Notes: generated from the letters alone by a model not told the origin. Shown: positions 17,060 through 25,887, numbered from the stretch's first letter. The stretch is DNA of 35,390 nt from Aquabacterium sp. (GCA_023150345.1 JAKLLB010000041.1:1-35390), one strand, 5' to 3'. Numbers and translations are program-made.

Positions 17060-17329
17060 TCAGCCCACCGCAGACGGGATGGACTGCAGCGTCTGCTGGA
17101 TGTAGTCGACCAGCATGGTCATCATCCAGGGGCCTGCCACCGCCAGCACGGCCACCGCTGCGAGTACCTTGGGCACGAAGCTCAGGGTGGCCTCGTTGAT
17201 CTGGGTGGCCGCCTGGAAGATGCTGACCACCAGGCCCACCACCAGCACGGCCACCAGCAGCGGCGCCGACACCATCAGCAGCATGTACAGGCCCTTCTGG
17301 CCGACGGTGAAAACGTGTTGCGGATCCAT
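17060..17329 (-). CDS. fliQ: FliQ, flagellar export gate protein
   Basis: This 89-residue protein has two membrane helices (about residues 15-38 and 52-75) and the family patterns MDPQHVFTVGQKGLYMLL, FQAATQINEATLSFVPK and AGPWMMTMLVDY. The ATG at 17329 gives the standard length; an in-frame codon farther upstream would add 30 untypical residues. It sits between fliP and fliR, with which it forms the gate. Confidence 0.97.
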   Translation of the reverse strand: MDPQHVFTVGQKGLYMLLMVSAPLLVAVLVVGLVVSIFQAATQINEATLSFVPKVLAAVAVLAVAGPWMMTMLVDYIQQTLQSIPSAVG

Positions 17330-17372
17330 GAGGTGACTTTTCGGTATCGGTGGCCCGTGCGGGTGCGGGGCC

Positions 17373-18161
17373 TCAGCCAAACGATGCGGCCAGCGAACCC
17401 AGCAAGAGGTTCCAGCCATCGGCCAGCACGAACAACATGAGCTTGAACGGCAGCGCCACGAGCACAGGGCTCAACATCATCATGCCCAGGCTCATCAAGA
17501 CGCTGGCCACGATCATGTCGATGATCAGGAACGGGATGAAGATGAGAAAGCCGATCTGGAAGGCGCTTTTCAGCTCGCTGGTGATGAAGGCCGGGACGAT
17601 CACCTTGAACGGCATGTCCTCGCTGCGGGTCCCGGCCTCCACCTTGGCCAGACGGGCGAACAGCGCCATGTCGCTCTGCCGGGTCTGCTTGAGCATGAAT
17701 GCGCGCATCGGCTTCTCGCCGCGCCGCAGGGCTTCGTCGAAGGGAATCTGCTGTGCAGAGTAGGGTTGCCACGCCTGTTCGTAGACCTGGTCGATGGTTG
17801 GCGACATCACGAAGAACGTGAGGAACAGGCTCAAGCCGATGATGACCTGGTTCGGCGGTGCGGATTGGGTACCCAGCGCCTGGCGCAGCAGCGACAGCAC
17901 GATGACGATGCGGGTGAAGCCAGTCATCATCAGCAGCAGTGCGGGCAGGAACGAAAGCGCTGTGAAGAACAGCAGCGTCTGGATCGGCACCGAGTAGCTG
18001 GTGCCGCCAGCGCCCTGGCCCACCACCAGTGGCAGGTTCGGTCCGGCTGCAGCCTGCGCTAAAGCCTCGCCCGTCCATGCCGATATCGCCGACAAGGCCA
18101 CGAGCGCGCCGCATCGGGCCCACGAACCCCAGAAACGCGTGCGATCAGCGGCCACCGGCAT
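17373..18161 (-). CDS. fliP: FliP, flagellar export gate protein
   Basis: The 262-residue protein has a cleavable signal peptide (about residues 1-36, ending near GEALAQA) and four membrane helices. Family hallmarks are [40 protein letters not shown] and the C-terminal [20 protein letters not shown]. The ATG at 18161 overlaps the end of fliO by 17 bases. A GTG at 18155 with GGGGG in front is an alternative, and an upstream start would give 281 residues. FliP forms the FliPQR gate pentamer. Confidence 0.96.
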   Translation of the reverse strand: MPVAADRTRFWGSWARCGALVALSAISAWTGEALAQAAAGPNLPLVVGQGAGGTSYSVPIQTLLFFTALSFLPALLLMMTGFTRIVIVLSLLRQALGTQSAPPNQVIIGLSLFLTFFVMSPTIDQVYEQAWQPYSAQQIPFDEALRRGEKPMRAFMLKQTRQSDMALFARLAKVEAGTRSEDMPFKVIVPAFITSELKSAFQIGFLIFIPFLIIDMIVASVLMSLGMMMLSPVLVALPFKLMLFVLADGWNLLLGSLAASFG

Positions 18162-18504
18162 CCCCCGAATCGGTGGGACCTGTGGCAGCGCGGCGCTGGC
18201 GCGCGAGCAGCGAGGCAAACGGCACCTGCTGGGCGGCGGGGGCCTCGGCCTGCGGCGACAACGTGTGCAGATTGCTGATACCGCCGGGCGTGACGCCCAG
18301 CACCAGCCAGCGGCGCTCGTCTCCCTGGCCCACTTCCACCGTGAGCAGGCGCTGATTGGGCGCCAGCGGCAGCACGGCGACCACGCGCATGGGTCCCTGG
18401 CTGGCCGCGGCGCCCAGTGGCGTGCGGCGCAGCAACCACAGGGCCAGCGGGATCAGCGCAATCACCGCAACGAAGGCGGTGATCGGTCCGAGCAGCGAGT
18501 TCAT
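18145..18504 (-). CDS. fliO: FliO, flagellar export assembly factor
   Basis: The short 119-residue protein has one N-terminal membrane helix (about 5-25, [18 protein letters not shown]) and a small cytoplasmic domain with [20 protein letters not shown] and [17 protein letters not shown], matching FliO. It helps assemble FliP. It lies 31 bases after fliN and overlaps the fliP start. Sequence conservation in this family is low; gene order supports the call. Confidence 0.9.
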   Translation of the reverse strand: MNSLLGPITAFVAVIALIPLALWLLRRTPLGAAASQGPMRVVAVLPLAPNQRLLTVEVGQGDERRWLVLGVTPGGISNLHTLSPQAEAPAAQQVPFASLLARQRRAATGPTDSGDAGGR

Positions 18505-18535
18505 GGGTTGTGCCAGGAACAGTGGGTTTCTCGCA

Positions 18536-18982
18536 TCAGCCGCGGCTCAGCCGGCGCATGCGCTCGCTGGGTGTGACGATGTCGGTCAGGCGGATGCCGA
18601 ACTTGTCGTTCACCACCACCACCTCACCCTGGGCAATGAGATAGCCGTTGACCAGCACGTCCATGGGTTCGCCTGCGAGCGTCTCGAGTTCCACCACCGA
18701 GCCCTGCGCGAGCTGCAGGATGTGCTTGATCGGGATCTTGGTGCGTCCCAGCTCCACGGTCAGCTGCACCGGGATGTCCAGGATCATGTTCAGATCGTTG
18801 GCCTGTGCGCTGCCCGCACCGGTGGGCGCGAAGTTGGCAAACGCCGCCGACGACACCGACTCCACGGCGTCGGCCACTGCCGTGCCGCCGCTGGGCTTGG
18901 ACTCGGCCAGGGCTGCGGCCCATTCGGCGGCCATGCGGTCTTCTTCGGACATTTCACCGGTGTTGACTGGTTCAGCGTTCAT
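18536..18982 (-). CDS. fliN: FliN, flagellar motor switch protein
   Basis: The 148-residue protein ends in a SpoA (surface presentation) domain of about 75 residues: LNMILDIPVQLTVELGRTKI, IKHILQLAQGSVVELETLAG and GEVVVVNDKFGIRLTDIV. The N-terminal part has the EEDRMAAEWAAAL motif seen in betaproteobacterial FliN, then a flexible Ala/Ser-rich linker. It overlaps the fliM end by 11 bases, so the two C-ring proteins are translated together. Confidence 0.97.
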   Translation of the reverse strand: MNAEPVNTGEMSEEDRMAAEWAAALAESKPSGGTAVADAVESVSSAAFANFAPTGAGSAQANDLNMILDIPVQLTVELGRTKIPIKHILQLAQGSVVELETLAGEPMDVLVNGYLIAQGEVVVVNDKFGIRLTDIVTPSERMRRLSRG

Positions 18983-19976
18983 GGTCGTCTCCCAACCAGC
19001 CTGCGGGGGCGCTGGTCAGCATGCGGTCTATCTTGATGGCGTAGCGGCCGTTTGAGGTGCCGTAGTGGCAGTCGAACACGGGCACCCCGTCGATCTTGGC
19101 CTTGATCATGGGGTCCAGGTCGAGCTCGATGAAGTCACCCGGCTTGAAGGCCAGCAACTGCTCCACCGTGGCGCCGGCATGGGCCAGCTCGGCCACCAGC
19201 TTCACGTCAGCGGACTGGATCTGCTGCTTGAGCAGCTTGACCCAGCGGCGGTCGGGCTCGTTGGAATCGCCCTGCATCGTGCTGTAGAGCACGTCGCGGA
19301 TGGGCTCCAGCGTGGAGTAGGGGATGCAGAAGTGCACCGTACCGCTGGTCTCGCCGATTTCCAGCGTGAACGAGGTTGCCACCACGATCTCGGACGGCGT
19401 GGCGATGTTCGCGAACTGCGGTTGCATCTCCGAGCGCTGGTACTCCATCTCGACCGGATAGATGCCGGTCCAGGCCTTCTTGTACTCGGCCATGATGCAC
19501 TCGACCAGGCGCAGGATCACCCGTTGCTCGGTGGGCGAGAAGTCGCGGCCTTCGATGCGGGTGTGGAACTTGCCGGCGCCGCCGAACAGCGCATCGATCA
19601 CCGCGAACACCAGCGTCGGGTCGCACACGATCAGGCCCGAGCCGCGCAGCGGCCGCACGCTGACAATGTTGAAGTTCGTCGGCACCACGATCTCACGCAG
19701 GAAGGCGCTGTACTTCTGCACCTTGATGCCACCGATGGCGACTTCGGGGCTCTTGCGGATCAGGTTGAACAGACCGATGCGGATGTTGCGCGCGAACCGC
19801 TCGTTGATGATCTCCATCGTGGGCATGCGCCCACGGACGATGCGCTCCTGGCTGGCCAGGTCGTAGTCGCGAATGCCCCCTTGCGGGATGTCCTCCTGCT
19901 CGAGCTTCTGGCTCTCGCCGGTGATGCCCTGCAGCAGTGCATCGACTTCGTCCTGCGACAGGATCTGCTGGTTCAT
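18972..19976 (-). CDS. fliM: FliM, flagellar motor switch protein
   Basis: The 334-residue C-ring protein binds CheY-P through its first residues: ILSQDEVDALLQG is the conserved peptide. The middle domain has GRMPTMEIINERFARNIR and the family motif FGGAGKFHTRIEGRDFSPTEQR; a SpoA domain makes up the C-terminus (LKPGDFIELDLDP-like segment: LAFKPGDFIELDLDP). The length is normal for FliM. It lies 118 bases after fliL and overlaps fliN. Confidence 0.98.
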   Translation of the reverse strand: MNQQILSQDEVDALLQGITGESQKLEQEDIPQGGIRDYDLASQERIVRGRMPTMEIINERFARNIRIGLFNLIRKSPEVAIGGIKVQKYSAFLREIVVPTNFNIVSVRPLRGSGLIVCDPTLVFAVIDALFGGAGKFHTRIEGRDFSPTEQRVILRLVECIMAEYKKAWTGIYPVEMEYQRSEMQPQFANIATPSEIVVATSFTLEIGETSGTVHFCIPYSTLEPIRDVLYSTMQGDSNEPDRRWVKLLKQQIQSADVKLVAELAHAGATVEQLLAFKPGDFIELDLDPMIKAKIDGVPVFDCHYGTSNGRYAIKIDRMLTSAPAGWLGDDHER

Positions 19977-20094
19977 GGCTCGGACCGTTGATGACGCGTG
20001 ACTTCCCGACCGGCCGCCTTCGAGCCGGCTTTGCCGTTCCGCTGGTGGCGTCCCCAGGGGTGGGCGACGCTGCGGGCGTTGGGCAGGTGAGCCA

Positions 20095-20700
20095 TCACTG
20101 GATGATGATGTTGGAGAAGTGCACGGCCTTCACCGGGTACACCACCGGCGCCTTCTTTCTCTTCTTCGCTGCGCCGCCATGTGAGCCATCGTCGGCCTCG
20201 ACATCGAGGTCGAATCCCAGCGGCGTCATGGTCTCGCGACGGATCTCGCGCATCAGCTTGAGCTTGCCCTCACGCGTGAGCAACTCGCCGGCCGTCTTGT
20301 GCGCCAGCAGCATCAGGATGTTGTTGCGTATGGCGGGCATGTAGGTCTTGAGCTCCTCACCCACCTTGGGATCGTCGATCTCGAGCGTGACACCGATCTG
20401 CGCATAGCGCTCGGCATCGCGGTCGGCCAGGTTCACCGTGAACGGGTCGAGCGGCACGAATATCGGTGTGTGCTTCTTGTCGTCCTTGTGGGCGGGCTCG
20501 GCTTTGTCCGCCTGGGCCTCGGCCACCGGCTCATCACCTTCCTCGTCGGCCGCCTTGGCCTTCTTCTTGATCAGGAAGAACGCGGCGCCACCACCTGCAA
20601 TCACCACCAGCAGTGCGGCGGCGATGATGATGATGAGCTTCTTCTTGCCGCCGAACTTGGGTGGCGGCGGGGCGACGGCTTCGGCAGTGGCGGTGGACAT
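20095..20700 (-). CDS. fliL: FliL, flagellar stator-associated protein
   Basis: The 201-residue inner-membrane protein has a short cytoplasmic N-terminus, a membrane helix (about 22-44, LIIIIAAALLVVIAGGGAAF) followed by a Lys-rich and acidic linker, and a periplasmic domain with FVPLDPFTVNLAD, YAQIGVTLEI and RNNILMLLAHKT. It ends in VHFSNIIIQ, with the FxxFIIQ-like FliL ending. The ATG at 20700 excludes 13 unlikely residues. It starts the fliLMNOPQR run after a 227-base gap containing hairpins. Confidence 0.95.
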   Translation of the reverse strand: MSTATAEAVAPPPPKFGGKKKLIIIIAAALLVVIAGGGAAFFLIKKKAKAADEEGDEPVAEAQADKAEPAHKDDKKHTPIFVPLDPFTVNLADRDAERYAQIGVTLEIDDPKVGEELKTYMPAIRNNILMLLAHKTAGELLTREGKLKLMREIRRETMTPLGFDLDVEADDGSHGGAAKKRKKAPVVYPVKAVHFSNIIIQ

Positions 20701-20927
20701 GGCATCTCCGGGTTCGAAACCCGCCCTGAACCACCGCATCGACGGTTCAGGGCCTGGTGTCGATTATTCGGAGTCGGCCTGCGTGCGATGGCGGGAATAG
20801 CGGGGCAAACGTCGGTGTATTGCCCCTTGGGCACGACGCCGGCGGTTCGCCGGACGGCCCTCCGCCCCGCGGGCTGCCGGATTCGCGCTTGCGAGCGGCC
20901 CGGCGCGCTCACTGGCGACCTCTCGCC
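20701..20927. other. Hairpin-rich intergenic region between fliK and fliL
   Basis: The 227 bases contain four inverted repeats: GGGTT/AACCC (20710-20722), a perfect 10-base GCCCTGAACC/GGTTCAGGGC with 11-base loop (20723-20753), TGCCC/GGGCA (20821-20833) and CCGGCG/CGCCGG (20839-20853). None is followed by a T-run on the minus strand. The region probably ends the fliF-K transcript and starts fliL-R, but no promoter could be assigned. Confidence 0.5.
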
Positions 20928-22739
20928 TTATGCCACCAGGTCGATCAGGCCTCGCCGAGGCAGTGGACGAACGGCGGCCTGAACGGGCATGGTCTCGCCG
21001 GCGGCCGACTCGCGACCGCCCGCGGCGGCGTTGGCAGGGGCTTGTGCGTCCGGCGCTTGCCGCTGCGGCTGCTGGAACACACCTCCGCCAGTCAACGTGA
21101 GGCCGGCGTCATGCAGTGCGCTGGCCAGTGAGGGCAGCGACGCCTCGATCGCCTGACGCGTGGCGGCCACTTCGGCATGGAAGTCGACGCGCGCGCTGCC
21201 GCCGTCCAGCGCGATCTGTACCGCCACCGGGCCCATTTCGGCCGGATTCAGCTCAATGCGGGCCTGCTCGACACCCGCACGCACCAGCAGCGTGACCTGC
21301 GCCCCCAGGGCCGGGGCGAACGTCGGACTGTCGAGCGTCATCGGCAGCGTCAGCTGTGCCGCTTCGGCAGGCCGAGTCGATGGCATGGCGACCGACCCGG
21401 GTTGTCCCAGGTGGGGCAGGCCGGCCGTGGCGATGGGTGTCGGGGATGCCGAGGAACTGGTTGCCGGTCCGGGGCCCGCTTCGACCGGTGCTGCCAGGAC
21501 GGGGCTTGCGTCGGGCTGCAGGCGTTCCATCGCGACACGCAGGAGCGTACTTGCCGCAACAGGCGCCACCGCAGCGGGTTCACTGTTGGCTTCCGACGCG
21601 CGCATGCGTGACGTCGTCGAGTCGCGCGCCACACCCGAACCCGACGCGCGCGTCCCGTCGCGCTCGCTGCGACCCATGCCGGCACGCGCAGGACCTGTGG
21701 CCGAAGTCGCTGCCGAGCCCGTGCCCGGCAGCAGCGTGGTCGGGCCAGGCAGACCCGTTGCTTGCGCGTTCATCGCATCGGCTCGCGGTGCCGCCATGGC
21801 GGCGTCGGGCGGAGTCGGCGCTGTCCCGGGGCCCTGGCTGGCCGGGGTCATGCCACTGGCTTGCGGCAGGCCCTCCGAGATTGAATCCGCGCCTGGCCGC
21901 GCGAGCCCAGGCATCGCGCAGTCGCGATCGATGCCGGTCGTGGCGGTTGCGCTCTCGTCCGGTTCGGGCGCCTGGGCAGGCAGCGGCACGGGTTCTGCCG
22001 ACTGCCGCGGGAACGCCGGTGCGCTCAGGCGTGTCTGCGCTGCCGGGGGCGGGGCGGTCGGAGTCGGCACCACCGATGCCAGCCCCGTGGACAGCACAGG
22101 CGCGGCAGCCGCAGCAGGTACAGACAGCGGCTGGGTCAGGTCTTGTGGAACGGCCGACGGTGGAGCGGCCGTGGGCACCGCCTCGCTTGCAGTGGAGACC
22201 GGGGCACCGGAACGGCCGGAGCCGGCTGCGGAAGCTGTAGCCGCATCGGCGGCCGCGGTGGGCGCCGGTGCGAGCGGCGCGACCGGCGCGACCGGCGCGG
22301 CCCCCGCATCGGTTTGCGTCTGCAAAGTCAGTTGCGCGACCAGAGCTTGCGCGGCCATCGGGTCCGCGCTCCAGTTGTCCTGCGCGGCCGAACCGCGGCT
22401 GCGCCGCGGGTCCATCGGCTCGCAGCCATCGGCAGGCTCGCCGACGGCGACGCGTTGCCGAACGTCGGACGGCCCCGGTCGGTCGCGCCGCTGACCCGGC
22501 TGTGTCGGCGTTGCCGGCACGCCAGGTGCCCGCGCTGCACGTGCCGCGCGCACCGCAGCGCTGGGCCCGCCCTGCGCGACGGCGGGTGGGGGGCCGCTGG
22601 GGTCGGCGTCGGTGCGGCTGTGCTCGAGCGCTTGTGAGAAGGGTAGCGATCCCGCATCGTCCTCTGGACGCGCTCCTCCGGCCTTCGCTCCGGATGCGGG
22701 CTTCGCTGGTGTGGGTTGGAGCAGAGTCAACAGGGCCAT
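20928..22739 (-). CDS. fliK: FliK, flagellar hook-length control protein
   Basis: The 603-residue protein is a secreted molecular ruler that switches export specificity. Most of it is a low-complexity Ala/Pro/Thr-rich region (about residues 15-460). The C-terminal Flg_hook domain (about 480-575) is clear: LTLPMTLDSPTFAPALGAQV, the hallmark ARIELNPAEMGPVAVQIALD and ARVDFHAEVAATRQAIEASL, then LASALHDAGLTL. A Gln-rich segment follows. It lies 58 bases after fliJ. The length is long for a FliK (usually about 400), mainly from the variable linker, which could mean a longer hook. Confidence 0.95.
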   Translation of the reverse strand: MALLTLLQPTPAKPASGAKAGGARPEDDAGSLPFSQALEHSRTDADPSGPPPAVAQGGPSAAVRAARAARAPGVPATPTQPGQRRDRPGPSDVRQRVAVGEPADGCEPMDPRRSRGSAAQDNWSADPMAAQALVAQLTLQTQTDAGAAPVAPVAPLAPAPTAAADAATASAAGSGRSGAPVSTASEAVPTAAPPSAVPQDLTQPLSVPAAAAAPVLSTGLASVVPTPTAPPPAAQTRLSAPAFPRQSAEPVPLPAQAPEPDESATATTGIDRDCAMPGLARPGADSISEGLPQASGMTPASQGPGTAPTPPDAAMAAPRADAMNAQATGLPGPTTLLPGTGSAATSATGPARAGMGRSERDGTRASGSGVARDSTTSRMRASEANSEPAAVAPVAASTLLRVAMERLQPDASPVLAAPVEAGPGPATSSSASPTPIATAGLPHLGQPGSVAMPSTRPAEAAQLTLPMTLDSPTFAPALGAQVTLLVRAGVEQARIELNPAEMGPVAVQIALDGGSARVDFHAEVAATRQAIEASLPSLASALHDAGLTLTGGGVFQQPQRQAPDAQAPANAAAGGRESAAGETMPVQAAVRPLPRRGLIDLVA

Positions 22740-22797
22740 GGCGCCTCCCGTGTGGTCGTCTTCGTGGCAGGGCGGGTGGTGGCGTCGCCGTTGCGCC

Positions 22798-23256
22798 TCA
22801 GATCAGCAGCGCGCTCGGTCGCGACGCGCTGAAGCTGCGCGCGGCGGCCTCGTCGCTGGCGACCTGCTCGCGTCGCTCGGCACGGCGATGCTGTTCGGTC
22901 TGCCTGCGTTCGATCAACTTGCGCACCGCGGCCACCCGCTGTTCGCGGGCAATGAGCTCGGCGCGCGCCTGGTCGACCCGGACCAGCGCCTGGTCGGCCG
23001 CCTGCCCCTGCATGCTGCACGCCTGGTCGAGCCGGCCCGAGAAGCCCTGGTAGCACTGCAGCAGCTCGATCGCGCCCGAGCGGCGGAACTGCGCCGACCA
23101 GCGCTGCTGGTATTGCTCACGGTACTGGGTGAGTTGCTCGGCCTGGGCTTCGGCTTGGGCACGTGCGCGTTCGAGCTGGGCCAGCAGCGCCTGGGCGGCA
23201 TCGCGCTCGGCTTCGGCTTGCTGGAGCAGGGTCTGCAGGGTGGCCAGGGATTGCAT
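22798..23256 (-). CDS. fliJ: FliJ, flagellar export chaperone/ATPase stalk
   Basis: This 152-residue protein is almost wholly coiled coil, as in FliJ: LATLQTLLQQAEAERDAAQ at the start, then long heptad regions with ALVRVDQARAELIAREQRVAAV (in two parts) and a basic C-terminal helix. It sits in the FliI ring and links it to FlhA. It lies 62 bases after fliI and before fliK, the standard order. Assignment rests on size, coiled coil and order. Confidence 0.92.
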   Translation of the reverse strand: MQSLATLQTLLQQAEAERDAAQALLAQLERARAQAEAQAEQLTQYREQYQQRWSAQFRRSGAIELLQCYQGFSGRLDQACSMQGQAADQALVRVDQARAELIAREQRVAAVRKLIERRQTEQHRRAERREQVASDEAAARSFSASRPSALLI

Positions 23257-23318
23257 GTCGGATCCGGTTCAGAGGGGGGGTGGGTTCGCTCTCGGTAGCG
23301 GGCGCGGGTGTCGTCGGG

Positions 23319-24767
23319 TCACGCGCCCACGAGTCGGCACAGCTGGTGGCGGCTGGGCTCCATCGGCGCGCGGTCGTGCATGTCCTGCTGGAGCAGTGCC
23401 AGCAACTGCGGTTGCAGGCGCACCGCCACGTCCAGCTCGGGGTCTGCTCCGGGCTGGTAGGCGCCCAGCTGGATCAGGTCGCGCGCCTTGGTCAGGCGAG
23501 ACAGCAGGCCGCGCACGCGCCGGGCCGCCTCGAGCTGCTCCCGTGGGGCCACGCTGGTCATCACACGCGAGATCGATCGCTCCACGTCGATGGCCGGGAA
23601 GTGGCCGCTCTCGGCGAGTTCGCGCGACAGCACGATGTGGCCATCGAGGATGCCGCGTGCCGCATCGGCGATCGGATCCTGCTGGTCGTCGCCCTCGCTG
23701 AGCACGGTGTAGATGGCGGTGATCGAGCCGATGCCGTTGAGCCCGTTGCCCGAGCGCTCCACCAGCTGGGGCAGCTTGGCGAAGCACGACGGTGGGTAGC
23801 CCTTGGTGGCGGGGGGCTCGCCGATGGCCAGCGCAATCTCGCGCTGCGCCATGGCAAAGCGGGTGAGGCTGTCCATCAGCAGCAGCACATGGCGGCCCTC
23901 GTCGCGGAAGTGCTCGGCGATGGCCGTGGCATAGGTGGCACCCTGCATGCGCACCAGCGGTGGGGCGTCGGCCGGCGCGGCCACCACCACGCTGCGCGCC
24001 AGTCCATCGTCGCCGAGGATATCCTCGATGAACTCCTTCACCTCGCGGCCGCGTTCGCCGATCAGGCCCACCACGATCACGTCGGCCGCGGTGTAGCGCG
24101 CCATCATGCCCAGCAGCACCGACTTGCCCACGCCGGTGCCCGCGAACAAGCCGATGCGCTGGCCGCGGCCGATGGTGAGCATGGCATTGATCGCGCGCAC
24201 GCCGGTGTCCAGCGGATTGCGCACGGGGTCGCGGTCCATCGCGTTGATCGGGCGGCGAGCCATCGGCTCATTGCGCACATGCACCAGTGGTCCCTTGCGG
24301 TCCATCGGCTGGCCCTGCGCATCGACCACGCGGCCGAGCAGGCCGTCGCCCATGGGCAGGTGCAGACCGCGGTCCTCGGTACGCCGCCAGAGCTGGTTGT
24401 CGCGGCCCAGCAGCGGCGGCGCATGCGGCACGGCGCGCGGGCTCACCCGCGCGCCGCTGGTCAGGCCATGCACCTCGCCCGTGGGCATCAGGAAGGCGCG
24501 GTCACCGTTGAATCCGACGACCTCGGCCAACACCGGTTCGCGGGCCTCGCCATGCACCTCGCACACCGAACCCACCGGTGCGCGCACGCCGGCGGCCTCG
24601 AGCACCAGGCCGGTCACCCGCACCAGAGTGCCCTGGTTTTGCAGCGGGGTGCGCAACGATGCGTACTGCTCCAGGTCGCGCAGGTAGTGCATCCAGCGCT
24701 GGGTGCGCGCCGAGACGGCGGTGTCGATGTCGACGGCGGCGACTTCTTCCAGGCTGTAAGCGGACAT
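23319..24767 (-). CDS. fliI: FliI, flagellum-specific ATPase
   Basis: The 482-residue ATPase of the export apparatus has an N-terminal barrel (about 25-115), then a RecA-like domain. Walker A is AGTGVGKS at about 209-216; Walker B lies in VLLLMDSLTRFAMAQREI, followed by GEPPATKGYPPS and the conserved FAKLPQLVERSG. The C-terminus is helical. The length is slightly above the usual 440-460. The gene normally follows fliH; here two unrelated genes and 164 noncoding bases come between them, so fliI may depend on its own promoter. Confidence 0.98.
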   Translation of the reverse strand: MSAYSLEEVAAVDIDTAVSARTQRWMHYLRDLEQYASLRTPLQNQGTLVRVTGLVLEAAGVRAPVGSVCEVHGEAREPVLAEVVGFNGDRAFLMPTGEVHGLTSGARVSPRAVPHAPPLLGRDNQLWRRTEDRGLHLPMGDGLLGRVVDAQGQPMDRKGPLVHVRNEPMARRPINAMDRDPVRNPLDTGVRAINAMLTIGRGQRIGLFAGTGVGKSVLLGMMARYTAADVIVVGLIGERGREVKEFIEDILGDDGLARSVVVAAPADAPPLVRMQGATYATAIAEHFRDEGRHVLLLMDSLTRFAMAQREIALAIGEPPATKGYPPSCFAKLPQLVERSGNGLNGIGSITAIYTVLSEGDDQQDPIADAARGILDGHIVLSRELAESGHFPAIDVERSISRVMTSVAPREQLEAARRVRGLLSRLTKARDLIQLGAYQPGADPELDVAVRLQPQLLALLQQDMHDRAPMEPSRHQLCRLVGA

Positions 24768-24931
24768 GGGTCAAGTTCTCGGCGGGCAGTCACCCCGGAT
24801 CGGGGCACAGGCGTCAACCGATGTTGACCCGGATGGCGGCAGGCGTCCGCGGGAATAGAGCGCCAAAAACCGCTCGACTCCCGGCTACAAGGGGCGATCG
24901 CGCGCTGCCGAGATGGCGGGGAATGCCGTGA
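24768..24931. other. Intergenic region in front of fliI
   Basis: The 164 bases hold two small inverted repeats near fliI: GTCAAC-CGAT-GTTGAC (24813-24828) and CCCCG-GAT-CGGGG (24793-24805). They may be part of a promoter or regulatory site made necessary by the inserted gene pair upstream. No clear sigma factor boxes were found. Confidence 0.35.
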
Positions 24932-25273
24932 CTACGGACAGGTCATCCCGACGGTGTCGGACGCGTGCGCGCCTGCGGCGTTGATGGCGTGAACAGTGAC
25001 AAGCGATCGCGCACGATCGTAGCTTGCGATGAAGATGACTTCGCCACCTGCGGCCATCTGCACGTGATAGCCGCCGTGTGCCCCGCTGCGGCCAAATGAC
25101 TCGCAGTCCAGACGTGCGCCAGCGATCATTCGATGCAGCCCCCAGGGATAGCTCCCCTCGCGCTCGAGGTCGGCCTCGAGTCTGGCCAGCCAACGCCCTG
25201 TCAAGAGTGCCGCGGTGCCAAGGGTCAGCGCGGTGAGCGCACCGAAAACGCGGCGCTTTGCAATCGGGTTCAT
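24932..25273 (-). CDS. Small membrane-anchored or periplasmic protein, partner of the L,D-transpeptidase
   Basis: I do not recognise this 113-residue protein. After MNPIAKRR comes one hydrophobic helix (about 9-27, VFGALTALTLGTAALLTG), then a charged segment and a domain of about 70 residues with two cysteines (Cys57 and Cys112) that could pair in the periplasm. A beta-like region, GGEVIFIASYDRARSLVTVHAI, fills most of the domain. The start ATG overlaps the stop of the transpeptidase gene (ATGA), so both are translationally coupled. Coupling to a peptidoglycan enzyme and periplasmic placement fit an immunity or accessory protein; this is inference. Base composition is lower in GC than the flagellar genes around it. 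Confidence 0.72.
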   Translation of the reverse strand: MNPIAKRRVFGALTALTLGTAALLTGRWLARLEADLEREGSYPWGLHRMIAGARLDCESFGRSGAHGGYHVQMAAGGEVIFIASYDRARSLVTVHAINAAGAHASDTVGMTCP

Positions 25274-25779
25274 TTGATCGTGATCGTGATCCGTGTTCTG
25301 GCCAGGCGCGGTTGCGTCGTGATCTCGAACAGCTTCACAATGTTCTGGTTCGACAGCCGAACGCACCCGTGTGAACAGTAAAGGTAACGCGCTTCGTTGT
25401 CACCGAGTACCGCTGCCAGTAGTCGCTGCGGAACGGGAGGCTTCTCGAAGTTGCCAGCCAACGGGCCTCGCGTGCCGTGAATGCCGTATGTCGTGTAACG
25501 ACCCGTTCGAGCGTCGTTGAGCGGCAGGAAGTATGGGCCGTATGGATTGCGCCAGGGTTCCGTGCTCCAGGGCACTGGTCCATGCGCGGGATTGGTCTTG
25601 TCCTTGATCCAGGTACCGCCGACGTAGGTGCCTTCAGGCGTGCCGGAGTCCCCACAACCGGGGACGATATTCGCGGACAAGAGCAGGCGTCGGCCATCCG
25701 AGGCGGCTTCCGAAAGCGTCAGCCGACCTGCATTGCGCTCGACAACGATCGAAAGTGCTGGCTCGCGAGCGTCCGACAT
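25270..25779 (-). CDS. YkuD-type L,D-transpeptidase without signal peptide
   Basis: The 169-residue protein has the catalytic YkuD motif: His101-Gly102 in YGIHGTRGPL and Ser136-His137-Gly138-Cys139 in CSHGCVRLSN, with Cys139 the expected nucleophile and Arg141 conserved. These enzymes form 3-3 peptidoglycan cross-links or attach amino acids and proteins to peptidoglycan in the periplasm, yet no signal peptide or membrane helix is seen at the N-terminus (MSDAREPALSIVVERNAGR). The ATG at 25779 follows GGGGGG; a TTG five codons upstream is an alternative and does not add a signal either. The gene interrupts fliH-fliI, has lower GC than its neighbours and overlaps the next small gene. It could be exported by a dedicated secretion system. 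Confidence 0.88.
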   Translation of the reverse strand: MSDAREPALSIVVERNAGRLTLSEAASDGRRLLLSANIVPGCGDSGTPEGTYVGGTWIKDKTNPAHGPVPWSTEPWRNPYGPYFLPLNDARTGRYTTYGIHGTRGPLAGNFEKPPVPQRLLAAVLGDNEARYLYCSHGCVRLSNQNIVKLFEITTQPRLARTRITITIK

Positions 25780-25887
25780 CTCATCCCCCCTCAACGTGAC
25801 TTCGAAGGTGTGATTCTCTTGCAGCTCACCTTCGGTGCGAGAGACGAGACGAATTCAAGTTATGGGGTTGCGGTTTGCGATTGCCGT

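Noticed and set aside
24932-25887. Insertion sequence or integrase remnant around the transpeptidase pair.
   Set aside because: No transposase fragment, terminal inverted repeats or target duplication was seen; only base composition and broken gene order suggest insertion.
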